From Pseudomonadota bacterium (GTDB lineage: Bacteria; Pseudomonadota; Gammaproteobacteria; Acidithiobacillales; Acidithiobacillaceae), in assembly GCA_021821885.1 (NCBI GenBank), contig JAKARO010000022.1, forward strand, positions 1-33,541: DNA of 33,541 bases, given 5' to 3'. This document shows, in pieces, positions 6,938 through 15,062 of the stretch. Each line of letters starts with the position of its first letter. The stretch's first letter is position 1. Under the pieces are notes generated by a model, which was not told where the DNA came from, made no database searches, and was given only the letters and a program-made list of their open reading frames with translations. A program made the translations under genes and the position numbers.

Positions 6938-8575
6938 ATGTCGGAAACGGCTTTATTGGATCTTGCGCCCTGGCGCGCCCTGAAGGAACAGAGAACCCGC
7001 TGGGGAAACCGGACTCTCGAAGCGCTGTTCCGGGAACAGCCGGGACGTGCCAGGGAATTTAGCGCCGAAGCCTGCGGCATCTACCTGGATTACTCCAAAA
7101 ATTGGCTGACCCCGAAAATTTTCGGACTCCTTATGGACCTTGCCCGTGCCTGCGGCCTTGAGGCACAGCGCGATGCGATGCTTGCCGGAGACCACATCAA
7201 CCGCACCGAAGACCGGGCGGCCTTTCACGTTGCCCTGCGTGCACCGCCTGGAACTGTGATGTGTGTAGATGGCGAGAATGTGGTGCCGCAGGTCCGGGAA
7301 GTCCTGCAGCATATGGCAGATTTTGCCGAAAAGGTCCATTCCGGGAGCTGGCGTGGCGCTACAGGCAAGCGTATCCGTCAGGTAGTCAACATTGGTATCG
7401 GAGGATCCTATCTTGGGCCGGAAATGGCGTATGGCGCGCTCCGCCGGTGGCGGCGTCCAGACCTCCGCGTGCATTTTCTGGCCAATGTGGATGGGGCAGC
7501 TTTCCGTGACATCTCCAGCCAGCTGGACCCGGCTGAAACCCTGTTTGTTGTGGCTTCCAAGACCTTTACCACACTGGAAACCATGACCAATGCCCGGCTG
7601 GCCCGCCAGTGGATAGCCGGGGCTCTGGGGGAAACGGCGATTCCACGCCATTTTGTCGCCGTTTCCACCAATGCAGAGGCGGTGCGATCCTTTGGGATGG
7701 ACCCCGCACACATGTTTGGTTTCTGGGACTGGGTCGGGGGCCGCTATTCCATGGACTCGGCCATTGGGCTTTCTACCATGCTCGCTACCGGCAATGGGGC
7801 TTTCCAGGAGATGCTGCGGGGATTCCATGCCATGGACCACCATTTTTGCGAGACCCCCCTGGAACAGAACCTTCCCGTGCTGTTAGGAATGGTTGCCATC
7901 TGGAACAACAATTTCTGGGATGCGGAGAGCCAGGCGATACTGCCCTACGCCCATGATCTGGCCCGTCTGCCGGCGTACCTGCAGCAGCTGCAGATGGAAA
8001 GTAACGGGAAATCCGTGGATATGAACGGGCAGCCTCTCCCCGTTCGCAGCGCCCCCATCATCTGGGGAGAGCCAGGCACGGACGGCCAGCACTCCTTCTA
8101 TCAGCTGCTGCATCAGGGCACACGGCTCGTTCCGTGTGATTTTATCGGTTTCTGCCAGCCCCTGAGCGACCTTGGTGATCAGCATGACCTGCTGATGGCC
8201 AACATGGTTGCCCAGGCAGAAGCGCTGGCTTTTGGCAACTCGGATGAAGCGCTGCGGAAACAGGGAGTTCCGGAATGGCAGATTCCACACCGGTTCTCGC
8301 CGGGAAACCGGCCGAGCAACGTACTGCTGGCTGACGCGCTCACCCCCTATACCCTTGGCGCGCTGCTCGGGCTGTACGAGCACAGCGTCTTTACCCAGGG
8401 GGCCATCTGGAATATCGACTCCTTCGACCAGTGGGGCGTGGAGCTGGGAAAAGTGCTTTCCAGGCGCATTCTCCAGGACATGCGCGGAGAGGCCACCCAT
8501 CCCCATGATGGCTCGACCCTTTCCCTGCTCCGGCGCTACCAGGAAAAGCGGCATTCTGGCAGCGCCGGAGAATAG
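6938..8575 (+). CDS. pgi: Glucose-6-phosphate isomerase
   Basis: The product is 545 residues, typical of the long bacterial/eukaryotic PGI family. It interconverts glucose 6-phosphate and fructose 6-phosphate. Both family signatures are present: [15 protein letters not shown] in the middle, and near the C-terminus the stretch from [12 protein letters not shown] to [10 protein letters not shown], which carries the catalytic lysine region. The sugar-phosphate loop is SKTFTTLET and the catalytic Glu lies in the [10 protein letters not shown] segment. The start [12 protein letters not shown] has AAGGA 8 nt upstream. The frame is open far upstream, but that part is antisense to rplM. A structured leader precedes the gene and a probable terminator follows. 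Confidence 0.97.
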   Translation: MSETALLDLAPWRALKEQRTRWGNRTLEALFREQPGRAREFSAEACGIYLDYSKNWLTPKIFGLLMDLARACGLEAQRDAMLAGDHINRTEDRAAFHVALRAPPGTVMCVDGENVVPQVREVLQHMADFAEKVHSGSWRGATGKRIRQVVNIGIGGSYLGPEMAYGALRRWRRPDLRVHFLANVDGAAFRDISSQLDPAETLFVVASKTFTTLETMTNARLARQWIAGALGETAIPRHFVAVSTNAEAVRSFGMDPAHMFGFWDWVGGRYSMDSAIGLSTMLATGNGAFQEMLRGFHAMDHHFCETPLEQNLPVLLGMVAIWNNNFWDAESQAILPYAHDLARLPAYLQQLQMESNGKSVDMNGQPLPVRSAPIIWGEPGTDGQHSFYQLLHQGTRLVPCDFIGFCQPLSDLGDQHDLLMANMVAQAEALAFGNSDEALRKQGVPEWQIPHRFSPGNRPSNVLLADALTPYTLGALLGLYEHSVFTQGAIWNIDSFDQWGVELGKVLSRRILQDMRGEATHPHDGSTLSLLRRYQEKRHSGSAGE

Positions 8576-8585
8576 ACGGGAAAAA

Positions 8586-8607
8586 TTCCCGGCCATCGGG
8601 AACTTTT
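8586..8607 (+). terminator. Probable rho-independent terminator after pgi
   Basis: TTCCCG (8586-8591) and CGGGAA (8597-8602) form a 6-bp stem with a 5-nt loop, followed by CTTTT. It lies 11 nt after the pgi stop codon. The stem is short, so termination may be partial. Confidence 0.45.
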
Positions 8608-8658
8608 GGGGCGTCCGGGCTTCCAATTTTTATTCTTCCGCCCACGCCCCGTTCCCGC

Positions 8659-9828
8659 ATGAAAAAATCTGCCCTTCTCGCTGCCACTGCTGCCCTGGCG
8701 GCAGCCCGCAGCGGATATTCGATGGTTCCGCCACCACCGCCAGTTCCACCACCCCCACCGCTGCCTGCCCCCAGGCTTTCCGGGGTGCAGGCAGCGGTAT
8801 TGCTGGATCTGGACAGCCACCAGGTGCTCCTGGACCAGGGAGGGGACCGCGAACTCCGTCCTTCTGGTCTGGTCAAGCTGATGACGGTGTACCTGCTTTT
8901 CCAGGCGGAAAGTCAGGGTCTGCTGAAGAAAGAACAAAAAATTCCCGTATCCGCAGAAGCCTGGCATGCTGCAGGCTCAAGAATGTTCATTCAGCCTGGA
9001 CTCCCGGTAACAGCGGGCCAGCTGGCAAAAGGGCTTCTGATTGATGGCGGCAACGATGCAGCAGTCGCTGTTGCCCAGGCAGTAGCGGGCAGCGTGGGTG
9101 CTTTTGTCGATCTCATGAACCGTAAAGCGGCTGAACTGGGTCTTTCTGGGACGCATTTCAGCAATCCGGATGGCCTGCCTGGGCCTGGGCAGCAAAGTAC
9201 AGCCCTGGAAATTGCCCGTCTGGCACAGATTCTGGTCCTGAAATATCCGCAGGTACTGGGGATTGCAGGAGGGACCAGCTATACCTACAACGGGATTACC
9301 CAGTACAACTACAATCCGCTGGCCGGGCGGGCAGGGATCAACGGTCTCGGTGTCGGGCGTGCCTCTGCCCACCGGTGGAATCTGGCCCTAAGCTCCAGCC
9401 GGAAAGGGCGCACTCTCATTGCTGTCATCCTGGGCGCACGTTCCCGTGCGGCAGCTGGCCGGGATGGCAGCATCCTCCTGCACTATGGATTTCACGCCTG
9501 GCGGGACCGCCAGGTCTATCCGGCTGGTGCCGCCGTTGCGGAACCTGAACGGACAGACTGGAATCCCGAAAAATTGCAGGTGTTGACTTCCAGGGCCGTA
9601 ACGGTTTCAGTCCCCTATCCCGGAACAGGAGAAGTCCAGGAGCAGTTCCGGATAAAACGGGACCTGCGTGCGCCGGTCCGGAAAGGACAGACAGTCGGAA
9701 ATCTCTGTCTGCGATGGAAAGGGCAGCTGCTCAGGACTGTTCCAGTAATAGCAGGAAACCGTGTGGCTCCGGCAGGATGGTTTACCCGGTTCTGGCAGGA
9801 GCTTCGCCAGAGAAAATCCCTGCTCTAG
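8659..9828 (+). CDS. DacA/PBP5-like D-alanyl-D-alanine carboxypeptidase homologue with all active-site motifs lost
   Basis: The product is 389 residues. An N-terminal export signal (MKKSALLAATAALAAA) is followed by a proline run (residues 24-38). Residues about 41-285 have the fold signature of low-molecular-weight penicillin-binding proteins, and about 305-370 match the PBP5 C-terminal domain. The three catalytic motifs are all changed: SxxK reads GLVK (70-73), SxN reads GGN (130-132), and KTG reads GVG (231-233). Surrounding residues (LMTVYLLF, NDAAVAVAQ, FSNPDGLPG) remain conserved and the frame is intact. Acylation by penicillin or peptidoglycan is therefore not expected; it is probably a scaffold or peptidoglycan-binding pseudoenzyme. 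It follows pgi by 83 nt, across a possible terminator. No clear ribosome site precedes the ATG. Confidence 0.85.
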   Translation: MKKSALLAATAALAAARSGYSMVPPPPPVPPPPPLPAPRLSGVQAAVLLDLDSHQVLLDQGGDRELRPSGLVKLMTVYLLFQAESQGLLKKEQKIPVSAEAWHAAGSRMFIQPGLPVTAGQLAKGLLIDGGNDAAVAVAQAVAGSVGAFVDLMNRKAAELGLSGTHFSNPDGLPGPGQQSTALEIARLAQILVLKYPQVLGIAGGTSYTYNGITQYNYNPLAGRAGINGLGVGRASAHRWNLALSSSRKGRTLIAVILGARSRAAAGRDGSILLHYGFHAWRDRQVYPAGAAVAEPERTDWNPEKLQVLTSRAVTVSVPYPGTGEVQEQFRIKRDLRAPVRKGQTVGNLCLRWKGQLLRTVPVIAGNRVAPAGWFTRFWQELRQRKSLL

Positions 9829-9908
9829 CGTATGGAGGACAGGGCCGGCTCCCGTTCCCCGGGAAACTGTTTATGACAGAAACCGGTGCGGGATTTGCGG
9901 GGTAGCCG

Positions 9909-11570
9909 TCAGTCCCGGTCCGGCACATGGAGCATCCCTTCTTCACTGGGGCCTGGAACCGGAGGGGGGGAGCCGCAGTCACTGTCCAGACTGGCCATGC
10001 GCAGGTCCAGATCGGTGAACAGGGCCTGGAATACCCCTGCATCTATGCGTCCTTCCCGGTAGGCTTCACGCAGGTTTGCCATCTGCAGGTTCAGCAGTCT
10101 GGCCCGAAGCTGCCGGCATTCCAGCCGGTAGCGCTGTACGGCATCCACGTGAATCTGCCCCAGTTCGGCTTCTGCCGCATCCAGCTGTTTCTGGTAATCC
10201 TCTTCCGCCGAACGCATGACCGGTTCTGAAAACAGTTCTGTGCTGCGGAGACGCTCCAGTTCGGGAAGCATCTGGGCGATGTTGCGCCAGCGGCTGCTGG
10301 CAATTTCGAGAGCACGGAAACCCTGTCCTTCTACCAGTCCCAGGTAGCGGACCAGCGGAGTCATGCTCATGCCCTGAACAATAATGGTCAGCAGGACAAA
10401 GCCGAAAACCAGATTTACGATCAGGGCGTGTCCAGGGAGCGAGGCTGGCAGGCTCATGGCCAGAACCATGGAAAGTCCTCCCCGAAGCCCACCCCATGTC
10501 AGGACCATGGCCCAGCTGCGCGGGAGAGAGCGTGCCCCCATCTTTAGCAGCGCGGATACCCCCGCAGCCAGGCTTCCACGGGCAAGGGTGGCCGCTACCC
10601 AGGAAACCAGGATTAACGGCCAGATGTGGAGCAGCGCCGGAATCTGGATCTCAAATCCCATGAGGAGAAAAACCATGGAATTGAGCAGGAATCCGAGGTA
10701 CTCCCAGAAATCGCGCAGGACGGCCTGGCGCCGTATGGCAAGAGTTTCTTCAGAGATCCTGGCGCTGAATACCAGTCCTGCTGCCACCGTGCTGATGACG
10801 CCGGAGACACCCATCTGGCTGGCTATGAGAAAAGACGCATAGGCGATGACAGTTGTCAGCGTGATTTCCACCATGGCGTCATCACTGCGCCGTATGACCT
10901 GGGTGAGTATCCCTCCAACCATTGCGCCTACCAGAAAACCGCCACCTACCAGCCACAGAAATTCGGCAACCAGGTCGACAGGGGCATTGGCCCGGTGGCG
11001 GAGATACGTAAGAACGAGTCCAAAAAAAACAATCGCGGTGCCATCGTTAAAAAGGCTTTCTCCCTCAAGAATAAGGAGGAGGCGCCGTGGTATTCCCAGG
11101 CTGCGGAAGAGGGCGACCACCGTGATGGGATCCGTGGCGGCTATGGCTGCGCCAAAAATGAGGGCGAGGGGCCAGTTAATGGGCAGTATCAGACTGGTTG
11201 GGAGAGACTGCAGTGTTTTCGCCGCCAGGATCAGGATGGCCGCAGTAAGGCCAATGCCCAGAATGACTCCGGGGAGAGCCAGTGTCAGGATGGAAAAGCG
11301 TTCACGCCAGAGCTCCATGGCCCGCATGTTGATGGAAGCCTCGAACACGAGTCCTGGAAGAAAAATGGTAAAAAGTGTCTGGCGGTCCAGTACTGGCGCT
11401 GAAAGCAGGTGAAGTGTGCCCAGACCGAGTCCTGCAAGTACCAGAGAAACGGTGTAGGGCATACGCAGCCGCCGGGCGCCTATCGCCACCAGTGCCACGA
11501 CCAGAAAGAGAACGAGGACGGTATTCTCGATGGAAAGGTGCTGGATCTGCTGGATGAAGCTGTCAGGCAT
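9909..11570 (-). CDS. CPA1-family Na+(K+)/H+ antiporter
   Basis: The product is 553 residues, starting MPDSFIQQIQHLSIEN (AAGGAA 9 nt upstream; the longer open frame upstream overlaps a relic gene). About 12 hydrophobic helices fill residues 12-380. CPA1 landmarks include AATDPITVVALF and GESLFNDGTAIVFFG, with the acidic residues used for cation/proton exchange, and WGGLRGGLSMVLAM. The last 170 residues are a cytoplasmic helical domain rich in Glu, Arg and Leu (LPELERLRSTELF, YQKQLDAAEAELGQI), probably regulatory. It sits in the inner membrane and would support pH and ion balance, which fits an acidophile. It converges with the PBP5-like gene. NhaP/YjcE-type naming cannot be refined without alignment. 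Confidence 0.9.
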   Translation of the reverse strand: MPDSFIQQIQHLSIENTVLVLFLVVALVAIGARRLRMPYTVSLVLAGLGLGTLHLLSAPVLDRQTLFTIFLPGLVFEASINMRAMELWRERFSILTLALPGVILGIGLTAAILILAAKTLQSLPTSLILPINWPLALIFGAAIAATDPITVVALFRSLGIPRRLLLILEGESLFNDGTAIVFFGLVLTYLRHRANAPVDLVAEFLWLVGGGFLVGAMVGGILTQVIRRSDDAMVEITLTTVIAYASFLIASQMGVSGVISTVAAGLVFSARISEETLAIRRQAVLRDFWEYLGFLLNSMVFLLMGFEIQIPALLHIWPLILVSWVAATLARGSLAAGVSALLKMGARSLPRSWAMVLTWGGLRGGLSMVLAMSLPASLPGHALIVNLVFGFVLLTIIVQGMSMTPLVRYLGLVEGQGFRALEIASSRWRNIAQMLPELERLRSTELFSEPVMRSAEEDYQKQLDAAEAELGQIHVDAVQRYRLECRQLRARLLNLQMANLREAYREGRIDAGVFQALFTDLDLRMASLDSDCGSPPPVPGPSEEGMLHVPDRD

Positions 11571-11636
11571 CGCGGTTTCCTTCGACAAACTTCCCGGTAG
11601 GGTACGCGAATTTCTCCGCAGGGGCAGCCCCAGTCC

Positions 11637-12240
11637 GTCAGGCAGCCGGCGCCACGGACATCCTGATAACGGGGGATCTTGCGCCCAGCTTTTTTCTCGG
11701 GCTGTCAATTAAGGATATTGATCGGACTGCTTTCCACGTTTCCCCCCAGGCACAGATACGGCTTTCAAATGCGTCGCGGCCGGGGCGCTGGAGAAGCGCA
11801 GGGATCAGGAGAATCCCCGCAGCCAAGGCGGTGTGTGCCTCCAGGTCCAGGTTAGGGGGAACCATTGGAAAGAATGGGAAATGCGTGCCATCCCTGTCGC
11901 CACCGGACGGTACGCCATTGTGCCGGCAGTTCCCCGTGCCGGAAAGGGCTTGACCATGTAGTTGCCGGCACCTGCATCCAGCGCATCACGGGTATTGAGG
12001 AGGATAACCGGCAGGATTGGGCCCAGGCTGCACAGATCCTGGGAGAATGAGAAGACCTTCGTCGCCTGGTAGCCCGAGGTCCAGAAGCAGAACTTCATGC
12101 CCGACGGGATAGAGGACTGTGCGTGCGGCTCTGGCAGTCCTGATCCGGTCCGCGGCATGTCCACCGTCACGCAGCGCCACACAGCTGGCGTCTCGCCAAG
12201 CATCGGGCCGTCTTTGGCCAGCAGCAGAAGCACTCTGTCT
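11637..12240 (-). pseudogene. Decayed OmpR/QseB-type response regulator
   Basis: Fragments of one response regulator lie in order on the minus strand but in different frames: RVLLLLAKDGPMLGE (receiver start, near 12238), ALRDGGHAADRIRTARAA and EVLLLDLGLPGDEGL (phospho-acceptor Asp region), PVILLNTRDALDAGAGNYM with VKPF (receiver end; several residues missing relative to the family), then LQRPGRDAFESRICAWGE, NVESSPIN and DVRGAGCL, remnants of a winged-helix DNA-binding domain. At least four frame changes are needed, so no functional protein is made. No partner histidine kinase remains. The whole 11571-12505 gap contains nothing else I can support; 12241-12505, between the relic and prs, looks non-coding. 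Confidence 0.8.
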
Positions 12241-12505
12241 TCCAGGCCTTTTTTATGCCGACAGCGGGGCCTGTTTCCGCGGACATGCCGGTTTCCCATG
12301 GCTGCCGGCGAAAAGCAACCTGGACGGGGACCAGGGCCGGAATCGGCCACGTCCCGGATGGATGGCCATAATGCTTGGGTTCTGCAGCCACGCAGATGGC
12401 ACTACGTTTCCCTCCAGCCTCCTGCGGACATCTTGGGTGTATCAGAAGGTTATGAAGGCCATCCGGAGATTCCTGGCGGGGACCCGGGGATCCCGGTGGG
12501 GTGCT

Positions 12506-13453
12506 TCAGTCCATGAAGAGGGAACTGACTGAATCCTCTTCAGCAATGCGGCGGATGGTTTCAGCCAGGAGCTCCGCTACGGACAGTATCCGGATTTTGC
12601 TGCAGGAACGGGCTTCCGGGCGCAGGGGAATGGTATCGGTCACGACCAGCTCGTCCAGGGCTGAGCCCGTGATGCGTTCGATGGCTTTCCCGGACAGTAC
12701 CGGGTGCGTGCAGTAGGCACTCACCCGCAGGGCACCCTGGGCCTTTAGGGCATGGGCTGCCTCACAGAGGGTGTTCGCAGTATCTACCATGTCGTCCACA
12801 AGGACACAGCTGCGTCCTGTGACATCCCCTATGATGTTCATGACCACCGATTCATTGGGCCTTGGTCGCCGCTTGTCGATGATGGCGAGATCTACTTCCA
12901 GACGCTTTGCGATGGCCCGTGCCCGGACGACTCCCCCGACATCGGGTGAGACGACCATCAGATTTTCAGGATTCTGGCGCCAGATATCCCCAAGCAGGAT
13001 GGGAGAGGCATAGATATTGTCGACGGGGACGTCGAAAAAGCCCTGGATCTGGTCCGCATGGAGATCCATCGTCAGGACACGGTTCGCCCCCGCACGGGTC
13101 ACCAGGTCTGCAACCAGCTTGGCAGTAATGGCCGTGCGTGAGCGTGACTTGCGGTCCTGCCTCGCATACCCAAAATAGGGCATGACCGCCGTGATGCGGC
13201 TGGCTGATGCCCGCTTGAGGGCGTCGATCATGGTCAGCAGTTCCATCAGGTGGTCGTTGGTAGGAGCACACGTGGGCTGGATGACAAATACATCGTGACC
13301 ACGGACGTTCTCCAGAATTTCGACAAACACTTCGCCATCGCTGAATCGGCTAACCTCGGCCCGACCCAGGGGAATCTGCAGGAAACGTACGACCTGGGCC
13401 GCCAGCTCGGGATTGGCATTCCCGCAGAAGACCATGAGATTACCGTGAGACAT
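12506..13453 (-). CDS. prs: Ribose-phosphate pyrophosphokinase
   Basis: The product is 315 residues, identical in length to E. coli Prs. It makes PRPP from ribose 5-phosphate and ATP for nucleotide, histidine and tryptophan synthesis. Visible features are the start [18 protein letters not shown], the catalytic region [19 protein letters not shown], the [17 protein letters not shown] segment and the PRPP-binding loop [14 protein letters not shown]. The ATG at 13453 matches the family N-terminus and has AGGGGA upstream. It lies 42 nt after tRNA-Gln(UUG), in the conserved proteobacterial order ispE-tRNA-Gln-prs. Confidence 0.97.
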   Translation of the reverse strand: MSHGNLMVFCGNANPELAAQVVRFLQIPLGRAEVSRFSDGEVFVEILENVRGHDVFVIQPTCAPTNDHLMELLTMIDALKRASASRITAVMPYFGYARQDRKSRSRTAITAKLVADLVTRAGANRVLTMDLHADQIQGFFDVPVDNIYASPILLGDIWRQNPENLMVVSPDVGGVVRARAIAKRLEVDLAIIDKRRPRPNESVVMNIIGDVTGRSCVLVDDMVDTANTLCEAAHALKAQGALRVSAYCTHPVLSGKAIERITGSALDELVVTDTIPLRPEARSCSKIRILSVAELLAETIRRIAEEDSVSSLFMD

Positions 13454-13495
13454 AGAGTACGACTTCCCCTGAGCTACCTGCCACAGCATGGTAAA

Positions 13496-13570
13496 TGGTT
13501 GGGGCGCCAGGATTCGAACCTGGGAATGCCGGAATCAAAATCCGGTGCCTTACCGCTTGGCTACGCCCCA
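13496..13570 (-). tRNA. glnU: tRNA-Gln (anticodon UUG)
   Basis: This is a 75-nt cloverleaf with encoded CCA. The acceptor TGGGGCG pairs with CGCCCCA, the anticodon stem CCGGA/TCCGG encloses loop TTTTGAT (anticodon TTG), and the T-arm is CCAGG-TTCGAAT-CCTGG. The D-stem has only 3 bp and the variable loop is 5 nt (CATTC). It begins 5 nt after ispE ends and is probably processed from the ispE-prs transcript. Confidence 0.97.
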
Positions 13571-13575
13571 GTCAC

Positions 13576-14424
13576 TTATTCTTTGGAGAGATCATGGAGT
13601 GGGTGCCTGTTGGAGCCCTTTACCGTCCAGGCCTTCCAGGAGGGATCCAGATGCGCCATAAGAGAAGCACCGTCACTGCCTTCCGGCAGCCGGCCAAAAC
13701 AGCAGGCTCCACTTCCTGTCAGCATGGCACCGGAGAGCTTTTCCGAAACCATCCAGGACAGACAGGCATCGATATCCCGGTAACGTGATCTCACCAGGGG
13801 TTCCAGGGTGTTTTCCTGTGCCCCATCCAGAAACGCGCCTATTGTGATGGGCGGGTGTTGGCGTGTCAATTGAGGATCGTCAAAGATCTCCGCCGTGCTT
13901 ACGGAAATCCCGGGATGCACCAGAAGGTAGGAATGCTCCGGAAGGGCTGGAACCGGAAACAGCTTTTCACCAATCCCCTCCGCCCAGGCGCTCTGGCCGA
14001 AGATGAAGATGGGGACGTCGGCGCCCAGCCTGATTCCCAGTTCCATGAGTTCCTGGCGTGTCAGTCCACAGCCCCAAAGCTGGTTGAGTACGATCAGTGT
14101 GGTTGCCGCATCGGAAGATCCTCCCCCTATTCCCCCTCCTGCGGGCAGGTGCTTCTCCAGGGCGATGCGGATGCCTTCCCGCAGGCCGCATTCCTCCGCA
14201 AGGAGTCTGCCTGCGCGGAGTGTCAGCTCACGTTCCGGAGGAATGTCGGGCAGCCCCCCATTGCAGGAGAAATGCCGTGGAGGAGCGGAGTCGAAGGACA
14301 GGTAGTCCGAGAGATCCACAAACTGGAATACGCTCTGCAGCAGATGGTAGCCATCGTGCCGCCGGCCCACCACTCTCAGCATGAGGTTGAGTTTCGCTGG
14401 CGCAGGGTAGCGGTCTGCCGTCAT
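13576..14424 (-). CDS. ispE: 4-diphosphocytidyl-2-C-methyl-D-erythritol kinase
   Basis: The product is 282 residues. It phosphorylates CDP-methylerythritol in the MEP pathway of isoprenoid synthesis. It is a GHMP kinase: Lys11 in PAPAKLNLMLRVVGRR, the ATP loop PAGGGIGGGSSDAA at 94-107, catalytic Asp136 in LGADVPIF, and the C-terminal glycine motif LTGSGACCFG. The ATG overlaps the lolB stop as ATGA, so translation is probably coupled. The tRNA-Gln(UUG) gene follows within 5 nt. Confidence 0.97.
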   Translation of the reverse strand: MTADRYPAPAKLNLMLRVVGRRHDGYHLLQSVFQFVDLSDYLSFDSAPPRHFSCNGGLPDIPPERELTLRAGRLLAEECGLREGIRIALEKHLPAGGGIGGGSSDAATTLIVLNQLWGCGLTRQELMELGIRLGADVPIFIFGQSAWAEGIGEKLFPVPALPEHSYLLVHPGISVSTAEIFDDPQLTRQHPPITIGAFLDGAQENTLEPLVRSRYRDIDACLSWMVSEKLSGAMLTGSGACCFGRLPEGSDGASLMAHLDPSWKAWTVKGSNRHPLHDLSKE

Positions 14425-15062
14425 GATCCGCCCCCCAGGCGCCAGTGGGTGATCGCCAGCCGGAGCCGCAGGCCGCCAGGCCCACTGGCCTCCAGCAGTC
14501 TGGGCATCTTCAGTCCTCCAACCTGGCCATAGTTCAGATATGCGACATCCCAGGCGCCAGACTGCAGGCGCAGGGGGAGGCCATGGGCATCCTTTTTCAC
14601 GGTCTCGCTGGATCCCCTCAGGCCCAGCATCCAGTTCGGGAAGACGCGTACCGGAAGGGAGACCCCAAGGATCCGCCGGAGCAGGATTCCCGGATCCCGC
14701 GCCTCCTGGGGCGGCCTGCTTGCGGTGACCAGTATGGCATGGTGTCCATCATAGCTGAGGCGGGCCACAGTGTGTCCGAGAGGACCATAGATGGAAATTT
14801 TCTCGTGACCAGACGTCTGGATCCAGCGGAAAGAAAAGGCATGGCTGCCGGAAGGCGAAACCAGGGACGCCTCCCCTCCGGCACTCCAGTCCCGGAGGCC
14901 TGCCAGCACCTGTTCACGCTGGGTGGCAGTCAGGACCGGAGAGCGCAGGTGTGACGGAGGGGCGATGGAGGCGCATCCAGCCAGCATCGCCAACGAGAAG
15001 GCGGTGCCCGCGATCCGGAGCCGGGCTTGCCTGGGCCGGTACACGAAGGACAGTCTGTTCAT
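14421..15062 (-). CDS. lolB: Outer-membrane lipoprotein receptor LolB
   Basis: The product is 213 residues. A lipoprotein signal ends in LAMLAGC, with lipid attached at Cys30. LolB receives lipoproteins from periplasmic LolA and inserts them into the outer membrane. The body shows LolB features: the WSAGGEASLVSPSGSHAFSF strand region, then GPLGHTVARLSYDG, and a C-terminal block with WDVAYLNYG and LPRLLEASGP-like residues (seen here as MPRLLEASGPGG). Its ATG overlaps the stop of the TPR gene and its own stop overlaps ispE. lolB upstream of ispE is a common proteobacterial order. Confidence 0.92.
   Translation of the reverse strand: MNRLSFVYRPRQARLRIAGTAFSLAMLAGCASIAPPSHLRSPVLTATQREQVLAGLRDWSAGGEASLVSPSGSHAFSFRWIQTSGHEKISIYGPLGHTVARLSYDGHHAILVTASRPPQEARDPGILLRRILGVSLPVRVFPNWMLGLRGSSETVKKDAHGLPLRLQSGAWDVAYLNYGQVGGLKMPRLLEASGPGGLRLRLAITHWRLGGGS

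Noticed and set aside
12097-12532. Plus-strand open frames in the gap before prs
   Set aside because: They have no motifs or ribosome sites. The minus strand of part of this region carries ordered response-regulator fragments, so these frames are chance.
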